DNA from: Culex pipiens pallens
Taxonomy: Eukaryota; Arthropoda; Insecta; Diptera; Culicidae
NCBI RefSeq assembly: GCF_016801865.2
Contig: NC_068938.1
Span: forward strand, 111,228,141 to 111,292,140
Direction: 5' to 3'
Length of the DNA stretch: 64,000 nucleotides
Both the position numbers and the translations under genes were made by a program. Positions 63,540 through 64,000 of this stretch are shown in pieces. The notes under the pieces are model-generated. The model was not told where the DNA came from. It saw nothing but the letters and a program-made list of their open reading frames with translations, and ran no database searches. Each line of letters opens with the position of its first letter. The stretch's first letter is position 1.

Positions 63540-64000
63540 ATGTCAATATATTGCCATAGAATTGCTAAATAAACATTCTGGAGTGGGTATAACACCGTTT
63601 TGGGGGTATTTGTATCGATAGAATAGATTTTTTGTTGGAATTTCGTACCAACCCGGAATTACGTCGTCGGAAAATCCGCCGGCATCTGAACCGGTCCACA
63701 ATTCACAATTCAACCTATTTGGCATCAGAAAGGGCATAAAATTTCCGATCTTTTGATACCCATATATCCAGGTTTTCTATAAAACCCACGTTTTTAAATA
63801 CCTAAGCAAAAACGGTGTTATGGTTTCGTTTGAGCAACCTGCCAAAAATGTATGGAATTTCATAATTTTTGTTCTCGTGGATCAAACTTACTTTTTGCCC
63901 AGGTATTTAAAAACGTAGGTTTAAAAGAAAACCTAGATGTATGGGTATCAAAAGACCGGAAATGTTATGCCCTTTCCGATTCCACATAGGTTGACTTGTG
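63540..64000. mobile_element. Foldback element, running off the window
   Basis: AACCTATTTGGCATCAGAAA, GGGCATAAAATTTCCGATCT and TTTGATACCCATATATCCAG at 63711-63772 return inverted at about 63935-63993 (TGTATGGGTATCAAAAGACC, TATGCCCTTTCCGATTCCAC). Fold point near 63850. The right arm is cut by the window end. Confidence 0.75.

Overview
The window looks like mosquito nuclear DNA (Culicidae, most likely Culex-like). This is inferred from an insect-type Trim9 gene with GT-AG introns, a very high load of short inverted-repeat and foldback elements, and AT-rich introns. It is repeat-dominated, and very few of its open reading frames are real genes.

Layout. 1-5421 is one long array of an 8-bp satellite (TTCTAAAA, with blocks of TTCAAAAA), which decays into A/T-rich sequence up to about 6480. 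6551-7960 is a cluster of dead coding sequence: an unidentified minus-strand remnant, a processed RpS10 copy on the plus strand, and a damaged RpL10 copy on the minus strand lying exactly where the middle of RpS10 should be. 8594-10331 is a 1.7-kb insertion with a perfect 19-bp target-site duplication. 10.3-15.1 kb is non-coding, with a minisatellite and two inverted-repeat structures.

The one intact gene is Trim9, on the minus strand. Five exons (53939-54098, 39151-39290, 28764-28902, 15905-16138, 15526-15815) join in phase with consensus splice sites to give the last 320 residues: COS-box region, fibronectin type III domain and B30.2/SPRY domain. The RING, B-box and coiled-coil exons were not found and should lie beyond 64000. 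Intron sizes are 89 bp, 12.6 kb, 10.2 kb and 14.6 kb; the intron upstream of the first recognised exon is at least 9.9 kb.

The Trim9 introns are full of mobile DNA. They hold a tandem tRNA-like element (16602-17814), a hAT-like composite of 7.8 kb with an 8-bp target duplication (20266-28104) that contains a foldback built of 143-bp units, two related foldbacks (29.7-33.6 kb), a 164-bp tandem array inside an inverted-repeat element (34.2-37.9 kb), TTAA-flanked piggyBac-like non-autonomous elements, hAT-like small elements and many hairpin MITEs. Beyond exon 53939-54098 the sequence is intron or upstream DNA with a 1.9-kb foldback (57531-59464). No rRNA gene, functional tRNA gene, CRISPR array or intact transposase or reverse transcriptase was seen.
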